This document shows, one piece after another, positions 55,025 to 64,000 of a DNA stretch of 64,000 nt. Position 1 is the stretch's first letter; every line of letters starts with the position of its first letter. Under the pieces are notes generated by a model. The model did no database searches. It was not told the origin of the DNA and saw nothing but the letters and a program-made list of their open reading frames with translations. The stretch covers positions 19,165,332 through 19,229,331 of the forward strand of contig OZ020516.1 of assembly GCA_963971425.1 (NCBI GenBank), written 5' to 3'. This DNA comes from Bryoerythrophyllum caledonicum. Lineage: Eukaryota; Streptophyta; Bryopsida; Pottiales; Pottiaceae. Both the position numbers and the translations under genes were made by a program.

Positions 55025-56002
55025 AGCCCCCCTAAAACCGATAAGTTAAGGAATGTGCATATATGGAGCTAGGAGATAATTATACTATTGCACAGTGAAA
55101 CTCGTAGCTCGGTGGGAGTGCTCCAAAAAATTCCCTGATCACATCCAAAATAGTCAATGACAATATCTAAGTTAGGACGTGCGGTCAAGACTGCATAAAT
55201 GTGTCTTGACATTCATGTCATTCACTGTATGTGGATTTCACTGGTGTTGCCTACAGTTCTAAGTTATTGACATTCACTGTACAAGTTGAATGTCTTGACA
55301 TTTGACATTGGGATCATAAATTTTGGGGCCTCCTTTCCGTTTGACATGCCTACCTGTGATGATTGACATTCATTTTAGTTGTCTTGGGTAAATTTAGTAT
55401 TCTCAGATTCAAATACACTGGCTTACTGGCTTACTGTTTCTGTTTTGGTTTGTTTGTTGGTTCTTAGCAGGCCTGTACTGGATTGTGAAGGTGGTTCTCT
55501 AGGACTCAATTCTCAAGTTGAAGTAGGATTTGAAGTCAAAAAAGAGAAGCTTATTGTCTGCATGGATGCTTCTCTCCTTCATCAGGTTACCATCTCCATG
55601 GACTCTGTTGAATTGCAAGTTTTTCTTTTCTTTTCTTCAGGTGTACCACTATTAAAGTAAGCCTCCCCATAACCAACAAAAACCCGTAGGCAACGCCTAT
55701 AAAATTGGGGTATATCCAACCCTCTTCCATCCCATTACCACAAACTCGGTTCCAAATGGAGGTTTGCTATTAGTCAAGACCCTTACTTTTGGTTGTTGGT
55801 TATGGGGGGTACCTACTGTTGGCCACCCACTAAACATGGCTGCACAATTTGAAAATTCATAACTAATGGAGGTTTCATTGAAAAAATATGAAATCACTTG
55901 CCAATAGAATTACAATTCCAACCCATCACTGAAAAATAATAGTATAATTCTCTCCTAGCTCCATATATGCACATTCCTTAACTTGTCGGTTTTAGGGGGG
56001 CT
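55025..56002. mobile_element. 978-bp element with 65-bp terminal inverted repeats and TA duplication
   Basis: The arms 55025-55089 and 55938-56002 match at 63 of 65 positions and begin AGCCCCCCTAAAACCG. TA flanks both ends (55023-55024, 56003-56004). There is no transposase; a 93-codon open frame at 55379-55660 has no family features. A smaller inverted repeat (55660-55812) sits inside with related AGCCTCCCCATAACC ends, so a second element may be nested. Confidence 0.8.
55660..55812. repeat. nested short inverted repeat
   Basis: AGCCTCCCCATAACCAAC at the left is answered by GTTGGTTATGGGGGGT at the right. The ends resemble those of the enclosing 978-bp element. Confidence 0.55.
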
Positions 56003-56150
56003 TACCTTAGTAGGTGATTTGTGTTGTGCAAGCTGAGTTGATTACATGTGAGCAGTAGGATGAAAGAAAATATATGCTATTTGCTATGCAAGTGGATAGT
56101 TTAATTATGTAGTTGCAATATTGGTTGCATTATTTATACTCTATTACTAC

Positions 56151-56379
56151 CGCTACACTGATTTTGATGTTTAGTGTCATGGGCAGTAAATGACTTGTAA
56201 ATGCTGTAAGTTTTTACTTTTGATATAAATTTTTACCAAGAGCACAACAATCTATACTACTCAAAGAGGGGGATCATAATAGACATGGTTGGTAAAAATA
56301 GTCATCAAGAGTGAAAACTTATAGCATTTACAAGTCATTTACTGCCCATGACACTTAACATCAAATTCAGTGTCGCGGA
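56151..56379 (+). mobile_element. MITE, family shared with 49105-49327
   Basis: The terminal words CCGCTACACTGA and TCAGTGTCGCGG differ at one position. Arms of about 70 bp (56156-56225 and 56304-56373) flank a centre with GAGCACAACA and GAGGGGGATCA. There is no coding capacity. The target duplication is unclear. Confidence 0.75.
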
Positions 56380-57214
56380 TATGTAAATTATGTGTTTACC
56401 TCAACCACTATAATTTGTTTTGTAGGATACACCAGTACGCATTTGTTTCAAGACAATGTGTTTAGAGCTCCGTGGGAAGCAAGCAGTATGATGGTTATAT
56501 GCTGCATAAATTTGAGTTCAATGGCACATCTAGAATAGTTGTGTTTATATAAGTTGATAATAGCAAAAAGGGTATTATATGTGCATGCGTGTATGCCATG
56601 CTGATGTAACTTAGTTGAAGTATGTGTAGATGTTGCTTCAAGATCCTGTCGCGGAACAAAGAAGGATACTGTTCATTTGATTTTGTTGTTCCCCAACGTT
56701 CCCCATTGGGTGTGATTTTGGGACTGATGAGGAACGTAGGGGAACAACATGGAAATGCATTAGGAATGTTGTGGTAATAATATGGTTGAAAAGGTAAACC
56801 AGAAGACGGTAACCAAATGGTTTGGTTAGGAACCATATCAGATTTTACCATGAAATTGGTGTGGGCATGAGGAGCCCAACCTGGACTTTTAGGGACCATA
56901 TCTCGGAGATGAAGCCCCATATGGTCGTCATGTGCGTCTACCTACTCTCAGGGGATGTGCGCGCCAACACCCCACCGGCCAAACTCTCTAGTTCCCACAC
57001 CCAATCAATAAAAATCATCTCTCATTCATACATACATCCGTCTCAACATCCACACTTGGCTCATTCATTTGCTTGATGGAAATGAACAAGCATACTTGAC
57101 TCATTCATTTGTTTGATGGAAATCAATGTGCACGTCCTTAGATAGATATTGTCATTGACTATTTTGAATGTGATCAGGGATTTTTTTGGAGCATTTCAAC
57201 CAAACTACAACTTT
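56380..57214. other. no gene recognised
   Basis: A palindromic stretch around GTTCCCCAACGTTCCCC and GGAACGTAGGGGAACAAC (56685-56755) is visible, possibly another small foldback. Otherwise nothing is seen. Confidence 0.4.
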
Positions 57215-57410
57215 CACTATGTATAGTGTGGATTCATTATTGATGTGGATCATCTGTAGTAATTTACATCAAGCACATGCATGTCAAATTCCAATTGCGT
57301 ATTTGTCTTCAAGTAAGTGTGTACCAATTAATGATTGCATGTTAATTTCCAATTAGTGTGGAAACTCAAACTACTCTGGTCCACACCATATTTGGGGAAT
57401 GGTAAAGCAA
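57215..57410 (+). repeat. dispersed repeat, second copy of 13805-14025
   Basis: Same landmarks and orientation as the copy at 13.8 kb, with about one change in six bases. Confidence 0.6.
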
Positions 57411-57896
57411 TCTTCTTCTCTTCCTAAACATATATTTTCAATATTTATGTGAAATGAAATTTATGATATCAAATTGGACACAGGGGACTATATTGATTTC
57501 CAATGACACTATTTTGTAAGCAGTGAGCGGCAAGCGGCAAGTGGCGAGCAGAAAAAACTTTGAAAAATGGAATTTTTTTAAAAATTCCACAATTGGTAGA
57601 CTTAAAGATTTAAAAGACAACTTTTGGGAAAAAATGCTATATCAAGAAAGCAACCTATAACCGTGGTCACATGTGCCATTGGTTTTTTTTGGCCTTCGTC
57701 TCTTGCTGTGGTTGGATTATAATCTACATTTTCAATTTTTATGAATTGTCTACATTTGTACGGTGGGGTATCCAAATACAAGGGAGGTTTATTGATTTGC
57801 AAATGACAACGTTGTGCTAGAATATCGTACACAGTGGTCACTTTTGGACACTACTTGGCAAATTAATTATTTACAAAAATCTTAATGATTTAGACA

Positions 57897-58024
57897 CAAT
57901 GGATACGACCTAGGCATTACATGGATATCACCTAGGTATTATATGGATATCACCTTGACATTGCATGGATTTAGCCCATGTATTACATGGTATCACAATG
58001 GTATTACATGGATATCACCTAGAC
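57897..58024 (+). repeat. 22-bp tandem repeat, about six units
   Basis: Units of the form ACATGGATATCACCTAGGTATT follow one another with 1-6 changes each and one unit a base shorter. There are no spacers, so it is not a CRISPR array. Confidence 0.85.
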
Positions 58025-60225
58025 AAATTTGTCCAAATTTCCCAAAAAAATCAACAATCTCCATTTTGAACTAATTATGTATGAAATTGACCTCTGTGTA
58101 GGGTAGTGCATGTGGAGTATGACAATTTATTGCTCAAAACAATACCAATAGATGTATTAACTAAATTAATGACTATAAATCATAGTCATGAAATCCAATA
58201 TTGATTCAACATGTACTCCACAACGTTATATATGAGCAATCTATAAACATAGATATTTTTAGAACTACGACTTCATTGCATTTTTCACAATTGTTGGCGA
58301 TGTTGAGAAGCTCTAGAATGTGCATGACTTCGTTGAAGTTGTAGCTCGGAGCATGTATAAATAAGCCTGGTAATAACAAATCTTCATCTTGGATACGGTA
58401 TAACATAGAGATTGAATACACGGGAGTTATTCATAAGAGCACCGCTTCACCACTTGTTGCATTGTTGTATCAAGGGAACATCCCACTTTCTATAAATAAG
58501 GTAGCCATTCCGTAAAATATGGTCAGAACATAGGTTTGCTGAAACGAAAAAGTGCAACCGTATTTAAAGACACTTCAAATTGTCTTCATGGTGAAAGCGT
58601 TCCATGTTGTTGCAACTGAAAACTTGCTTCCTACAATGCCAATACCTCTTGCATTGGTAAATTCGTGCCGAGCTTCATTGGTCAAGTCAATGAAACTAAT
58701 GGGAAATCATTATTAACAGCTTTTTTGACCGCTTCACACATCGGCTAGTATCATCTGCACATAACCAGAACTTAGCAAAACATTTTTCTTGATATAAAAT
58801 CTTTCTTTTATCCAATATATGTGTTGCCCGGTGTTCCATAACCCCTACGTCTAACTCTAGCGGCGCATTTCTCACTAGTATGAGCTTGCAATGTTTGGCA
58901 TTTTTGCACCAACTTCTTCCGTACATGGAAAATATGCTACTTTAATGGATCACAATCCAATTCCAGCACCAATGTTGTAAGTAGGACTCTTGATTTGATC
59001 AACTAATGGCCTCTTCTATACGCGTTTGAGTCACTCGTGTTCCATTTCGTGGCATAGAGATATTCACCATAGCCAATCAATGAAAATTGTGTCTTGACTT
59101 TGGTGGAATGTCAAGCTTGCTATTGGTAGACTCCAAGATCTCGGCACCTTCTAGTTCACATGTCTTGGTAGTAGGTCCTTAGCCTTATGAAAGTGTCGAA
59201 CAACTTTAGCAATTAGTTTGGAGTCATCTGAACATTGTACAAATCAGAATCAAAGTGTGCCTTTGTCTTGACCTTCTCCAGACGTGTCGCCTTTCAACTA
59301 GGCCCAACATGAAGTGATTTGCATGAAAGCTCCGATGAAATTGTCCACGATAGCCGCGTTCAAACACCTCATGGCATTTTCGGATTCTTAGAGCCAGTGA
59401 TTATAGAATGTATCTGGATGGCATGTCTAATTTTTCATCAAGCGTGAGATCTTGCAAAGACACAACATTTCTCATGTAAATTCTAATCAGGTTTGTGAAG
59501 AGTGTTTGATTTCATAATGTACAAGGCATCAAAAAAACTTACAAGTTACATTGCGTGGCCTCATTGTCTATATCGTACGTGCCAAAACACCATCCAATCC
59601 TCAAGAACAAAACCCCCTTTCTCAGTAGTACCACCCAAAGTTATCCACCACCCTTGTATACCATTGTATTGTGCTTTAGCCTCCTCTTGTGTCTGGAGTC
59701 TTTTCATACTTGCACATAGCAACGTGCTAATCCTAGAAACTTGAGACAATTCTAAAGTGGATGGCTTGTTGAAGGCATTTGGTCCAATGGAATAAAGCAA
59801 TTTGTTTGCAATTTACCATAGGGTTGTCGTTATTGCCATTGCCATAAACTCGTCAGATAGCGTGCCAATTTGCACAAGCATTGTCACCCATAAAGTTTTT
59901 GAATATGAAATTAAACCCAAAACTTTATTCATAAATATTAATTATCTTTCTATTCTTACATTTAACCTTCACGCTTCAAATCATATTTTCTTCAAAAATG
60001 TAAATTTCTTTGGGACCTTCTTCATTGTTGTTAGATTATCATTTTTCAACTTTTCCAAATTCATTGAGTACCTCCAAAACAAATTATGAATCCAAAAGTC
60101 CCCTTTGGCGCACTCAACCTTTTTTGAAAACCATTTCCATACTTTATAAAAGAAAATCAACTTTTATTTATATTTTTTGATTTGGTTGTTGTTCCCGTTC
60201 AAATAATTTGAGTCAATTTCTTAAT
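58025..60225. other. mostly unassigned; minus-strand coding relics
   Basis: Minus-strand open pieces at 58926-58696 (KLILVRNAPLELDVGVMEHR onward), at about 59475-59290 (SLALRIRKCHEVFERGYRG region) and at 59800-59561 (WWITLGGTTEKGGFVLEDW) have protein-like composition. They may be parts of one decayed gene read right to left. I do not recognise the family and stops separate the pieces. Confidence 0.3.
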
Positions 60226-60269
60226 TCATTATTTGAATATATATCTTGCCATATAACCACACATGGTTC

Positions 60270-60360
60270 TTCAACTTTTCCAATTTTTTTAGTGCCCCAA
60301 AAAGGGGTCTCGGATCCAAGACCCCTTTTTGGAACACTCACAAAACCCAAAAAAGTTTTA
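60270..60360. repeat. GGATCC-centred hairpin 1
   Basis: A perfect 13-bp stem (60298-60310 with 60319-60331) and an 8-base loop CGGATCCA; AGTG/CACT pairs extend it after a small bulge, then T-rich and A-rich arms. Confidence 0.85.
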
Positions 60361-60922
60361 AAAATCATGCCTTGCTTTTCAAACAAAATTTAAATTTTTT
60401 TAAAAACAACAGGCATACAATTTGTTTTGCTTCTGTTGTTGTCTTCGTTCAAACAATTTGAGACATTTCTTACTTTATTATTTCAATATGTATCTGATGA
60501 AATTATAAACTATACACCATGCAACGTGAGTACGAAGAGTGAAACTCTACACCAAATTGCCCCACAACATTTAATATGTATTCATTACTAACTCAAGTAA
60601 TACAAAGATGCATTTAACTGTAACGTGCATGTTGTGCATGGACAAATTTGATACAATATACGTGAAAACAGCCGAATGACCAAACCCTTGGTCATGAGCT
60701 TATCATCCCACAGCTCTCTGGAGCAAGGGGCAAGGGATCCTAACAAACTGTAACATAATAACAACCTCATCAAGTAACTATCGGTTAATGCTTCTTGAGG
60801 CCGAATGATGTGGGGCGATTCTCCACAATCTATTTTCTACGTTCCCCTTCCACGTACCCCTGAACATTCAACAATATCTCCTTTGTGTTATTAAACACGC
60901 TTCTTCAATTTTTTCCAACTTC

Positions 60923-60976
60923 TTGAGTGGTTCAAAAAGAACTACTGCATCCACAATGCCTCTTCGAACCACTCAA
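60923..60976. repeat. hairpin 2 of the series
   Basis: A perfect 11-bp stem TTGAGTGGTTC with GAACCACTCAA and a 32-base loop containing CTGCATCCAC. It is the most diverged member. Confidence 0.7.
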
Positions 60977-61157
60977 AAATTAGAAAAATTAGCAACACTA
61001 TTTGACAACCAAAAATGAGGATGAAAATAAATCCAAACAATTCTCAAAAACAATAATCATCTTGCCTTTCTTATATTTTTCCTTCAAATAATTTTTCCTC
61101 TTAAAATTTTTAATCTTTTTGGAGGCTTTATTGTTGAAGCTAGATTGTGGTTTTAAA

Positions 61158-61239
61158 CATTTTTGAGTTTTTTAAGTGCCCCAAAGAGGAGTTTTGGATT
61201 CAAGACCCTTCTTTGGAACACTCAAAAAACTCAAAAATG
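61158..61239. repeat. hairpin 3 of the series
   Basis: An imperfect stem of about 32 bp (CATTTTTGAGTTTTTTAAGT side against its inverse) and loop region TTTTGGATTCAAGA. Confidence 0.85.
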
Positions 61240-61407
61240 TTGAAACCCATGCCTTGCTTTCCAAAAAAATTATAAAAGCTTAAAATTTTAATAGAAAGCA
61301 TAGTTCTTATAACCAAATCAATGCTTTGATTTTTATAAATTGGAATTTTTTTTGGAAAGGGTTGGGCACAAGCAGGGATTGGACGGTGATGTGCAAACAT
61401 TGGAGGG

Positions 61408-61501
61408 CATTTCTAGTTTTTTTGAGTTTTTCGAAACCTCTGGAAATGGGTTTTGGATCCAAGAGCCAAATTTAGGGGTGTCTAAAAATTCAGAAAAATG
61501 G
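61408..61501. repeat. hairpin 4 of the series
   Basis: T-rich left arm and A-rich right arm with several mismatches; apex GGTTTTGGATCCAAGAGCC. Confidence 0.7.
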
Positions 61502-61764
61502 GAATTCAACACCCATTACTGGGATTGACTACGTATGCTCTGCACATTGTCATTGGGGGTTAGAAGTAGTAGGGGTAGCGAAGAGATCGAATGAGGATGG
61601 GAAGTAGGCTGGCATGGGAATTGAGTAGAGATTGTGAGAGGGTAGGTTGATTGGTAGTGGGGTGGGAAAAATAATGTTTGGTTTAGGAACAAGAAGGTGG
61701 AAGGGCTTGGAGACTAGTTCTAGCTGCAATGGGCTGCTTGCGATGAACTTTGGTGGTGAATTCT

Positions 61765-61853
61765 TTTTTTTTTGAGTTTCAAACACCCCTAAATTTGGGT
61801 CTCGGATTTAAGACTCAAATTCAAGGGTGTCTGAAAACTCAAAAAAATGGAAA
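61765..61853. repeat. hairpin 5 of the series
   Basis: Arms of about 44 bp pair almost throughout (TTGAGTTTCAAACACCCCTA side), apex GGGTCTCGGATTTAAGACTC. Confidence 0.85.
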
Positions 61854-62137
61854 TTCCCCTGCAGAGTCAATAATGCATATCCACTTTTGTGTCCATGGTG
61901 AGGAGGTCATGCTCGTCCTCTAGTGTGTTAGTAACATGTGAGGGTTGGGATTTGAGTGCGTGGAGTGAGAGAGAGCTTGGTTGGGGATTGGCTATGTCGG
62001 GGAGGGATGGATTGGTTTGGGCTATAGTCGTTTAGGTGGAGCATTAGTGGGTGGAATGGAGTGGGGTGGATTGGATGGAAGCATGGAAAAGTTCGAAAAG
62101 GGGGTCGGTTTTGGATGGGTGAGCTACGGATGAAACT

Positions 62138-62203
62138 TGATTTTTTTTACCCCTCTAAATGGATCTTGGATCCAAGACCCAATTGGAGGGGTTACAAAAA
62201 TTG
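62138..62203. repeat. hairpin 6 of the series
   Basis: Stem ACCCCTC...GAGGGGT and apex TCTTGGATCCAAGA, which is itself a perfect palindrome. Confidence 0.85.
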
Positions 62204-62725
62204 ATTTTTCTTGGAGCTCCTCTCTTGAGTTACAATGTTTGATTGTGCTTTGAACTATGGATTCTATTCTTGTGGGGTTACTATAGTGTTGCTTATGTAT
62301 GGATAGGCGATGTGGAATGTGCCACTACGCAAAGAGGGTCTTAAGGGGGGTTGGCTTGTGGTTTTGGGAGGATTGAGGAGCAATTGGAATGACAAGGTTG
62401 TTGAGTCCATGCAAGTCTAAGGGGGACTAACACTAAGGCAGGGGAGGTCAATATGCATATTCTTGAGTCTCATGTATGTTGTTGATTACGAATAATTGAT
62501 ATAATTATTCTTCTTTTGTACATGGCGGCAATAGAAAGAAGAGACTTAGAGATGGTTACCGATGAGGTAGGGGAGGTTGCTGAGAAGATAGGGGAGGTTG
62601 CTGAGAAGATAGAGGAGCCTGGATTCAAATCTACCGTGCAAGCATTGTTGAAGTCTATCAGCGGGATCCATTGATGTTCTATAGAAGTCACTTTATCCAG
62701 GCATTTCCAAGCTCCACATCCCCCT

Positions 62726-63570
62726 CTGCCGGATGTCGCCCACGAAGGAGGTCGAGATTCCTTTGAAGAGCAACGCGGTCAAGCTCAAGGGAGAAGTTGT
62801 GAACAGCTATCGGCCACGATCCGCTTGTTTCTATGTGGCCCTGAAGAACTTCACGTTGATGGAGAAGGATGTGCCACCCTTTGAGCGTGCGGCGTGGTTA
62901 GACCTTTGAAAGGAGGAGGATAGGCTATTGAAGGAGATGTTAAAGACTCGACAAGAGTATGTAGCCTTCTCCAACAAATACTTCATCTGGCATGGAAATC
63001 ACCGCCACAACGCATGGTTGGAGGTAAAATCCTAGATGCACTCGACTGATTGGGTCTTTCATCGGCCGGTTCGAGTGGTGACTATCGACCCCTTGACGCG
63101 CTAAAGGGGCTAATGAATGAGGATGATTATGAGGCCATTGTCATGGAGTGGTTGAAGAAGGGCATGAAGAAGTGATATCATCTAACCGTCAATGCATATG
63201 TGGAGTTGATGTTCGAAGTTTGATTCAAACCATCGTCGAGGTGCACTCAATAGTGGCACCGTCTATGCCGGAGGGCTCTTGCAAGCTCTTGTTGGATATT
63301 GATGACGACGAGCCGGAGGTGAAGAGGGCTCCTAAGAGACATTGTAAGTAATATTTTCACATCTTTGATTAGTTTTTTGGATTATAGTCTATAGAATTTT
63401 ATTATTTTCTGATTTATCCAATGATGTGACATTTGTATATGCAGTCAGCCCAAAATAAAATTGGAGTAGAGCGTTACATAGACTTAGAGGCAAATGCTAG
63501 CAGTTCTGACGATAGAGGGCGTTATTTGTACAAGAGTGACTTTGGTGACTTTCTAACAAACGAATTGTGA
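62726..63570 (+). pseudogene. unrecognised gene, 3' exons, broken
   Basis: From about 62730 one frame reads MSPTKEVEIPLKSNAVKL, VVNSYRPRSACFYVALKNF and FERAAWLDL. A TGA follows, then KEMLKTRQEYVAFSNKYF, and a second stop near 63031. After a frame change, sequence from about 63220 reads VEVHSIVAPSMPEG to KRAPKRH, ending at a GTAAGT donor (63344). An acceptor CAG and a last exon 63449-63570 join in phase and read NKIGVERYIDLEANASSSDD to YKSDFGDFLTNEL and stop. Intron phase is preserved while the upstream exon has at least two stops and one shift. The protein family is not recognised; the acidic Ser-rich C-terminus is distinctive. Confidence 0.5.
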
Positions 63571-64000
63571 TTCTGTTGCTTTGCTTGTTTTGTTAATTTT
63601 TCATGAGGCTATCGATTTGTTGATATTGTCATTGAAATTGTGTGAGTATTTGCCTTTTGTATAACTTCCTTTTTGATTCTTGTATGTTATTCCAACAAAC
63701 GTACTAAATTTAGATTATTCCTTATTACATTGTTTGATCCATACAAATTTCACTGCATTGTTTAACATTACATCTATCAACGGTAAACTCTAACGGCTTT
63801 TAATCTTTAAAACAAATCATCATGTTTTACGAAGTCAAATATATTTACAAGTATGATATACCAATTCCTATAACTGGATAAGTTCTTTATTTATAATAAT
63901 ATTATCTTCAATGGTCACACACCCTTTTCATATGAGAAACATTGTAGCTTTCCAAGCAGGCGAAGGGTTTATAATTAAAATTGTGCGTCGTCTTTGAGCT
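63571..64000. other. 3' flank, no gene recognised
   Basis: AT-rich sequence to the window end. Nothing else is seen. Confidence 0.4.

Noticed and set aside
55379-55660. 93-codon open frame inside the 978-bp inverted-repeat element as a transposase
   Set aside because: Too short and without DDE, zinc or helix-turn-helix motifs.
57897-58024. 22-bp tandem array as a CRISPR-like locus
   Set aside because: The units are directly adjacent with no unique spacers, and this is plant nuclear DNA.
1-64000. tRNA or rRNA genes
   Set aside because: I looked for B-box and acceptor-stem patterns by eye and saw none; a tRNAscan run would be needed to exclude them.

Overview
The window reads as nuclear DNA of a land plant. 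The intact genes have GT-AG introns, and the proteins they encode belong to plant families: a HOTHEAD-type GMC oxidoreductase, the ribosome-assembly nuclease NOB1, an SDN5-like exonuclease, and fragments of a FEI-type receptor kinase. A LINE that appears to carry two endonucleases (Dualen/RandI-like), and amplified gene families I cannot match to seed-plant genes, lean towards a bryophyte, lycophyte or fern. That placement is weak inference. About 10% of the window is host coding sequence. The rest is AT-rich and built from many kinds of transposable element.

Layout. 1-6631: 3' part of a large LINE (APE, RT, RNase H, zinc motif, restriction-like endonuclease) ending in a hairpin and a (TTC)n tail. 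7382-8302: intronless orphan gene with a possible degenerate nucleotidyltransferase fold. 8400-8625: broken kinase N-lobe on the minus strand. 9800-10175: MITE. 10892-11511: non-autonomous Helitron. 15383-19411: nearly complete PIF/Harbinger transposon with terminal repeats, a transposase and a convergent Myb/trihelix gene, each carrying a probably inactivating change. 19986-21761 (minus) and 22142-25005 (plus): SDN5-like exonuclease and six-exon NOB1, divergently transcribed from a 380-bp promoter that contains a perfect 24-bp inverted repeat. 25.4-31.5 kb: dispersed repeat family, interrupted by a solo LTR (26436-27692) and a mariner-like foldback element (28203-29171). 31.9-36.2 kb: amplified array of a dead AbiEii-like nucleotidyltransferase gene interleaved with GC-rich palindromic blocks. 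36587-37970: kinase-like pseudogene. 39.6-42.7 kb and 44556-44669: three further LINE copies. 45855-47395: intronless Cactin pseudogene. 47840-49025, 49105-49327, 55025-56002 and 56151-56379: foldback elements and MITEs. 50288-52990: intact four-exon HOTHEAD-like gene. 60.2-62.2 kb: six dispersed hairpins centred on GGATCC-like loops. 62726-63570: broken unrecognised gene.

Functions. Only three host loci look intact or nearly so. NOB1 matures 18S rRNA; the divergent SDN5-like protein is a 3'-5' RNA exonuclease, so that pair is thematically RNA-processing. The HOTHEAD-like enzyme is secretory and probably acts on cuticle or cell-surface lipids. Everything else records layers of retrotransposition, DNA transposition and gene amplification. 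All calls come from reading the sequence; no database search was possible.
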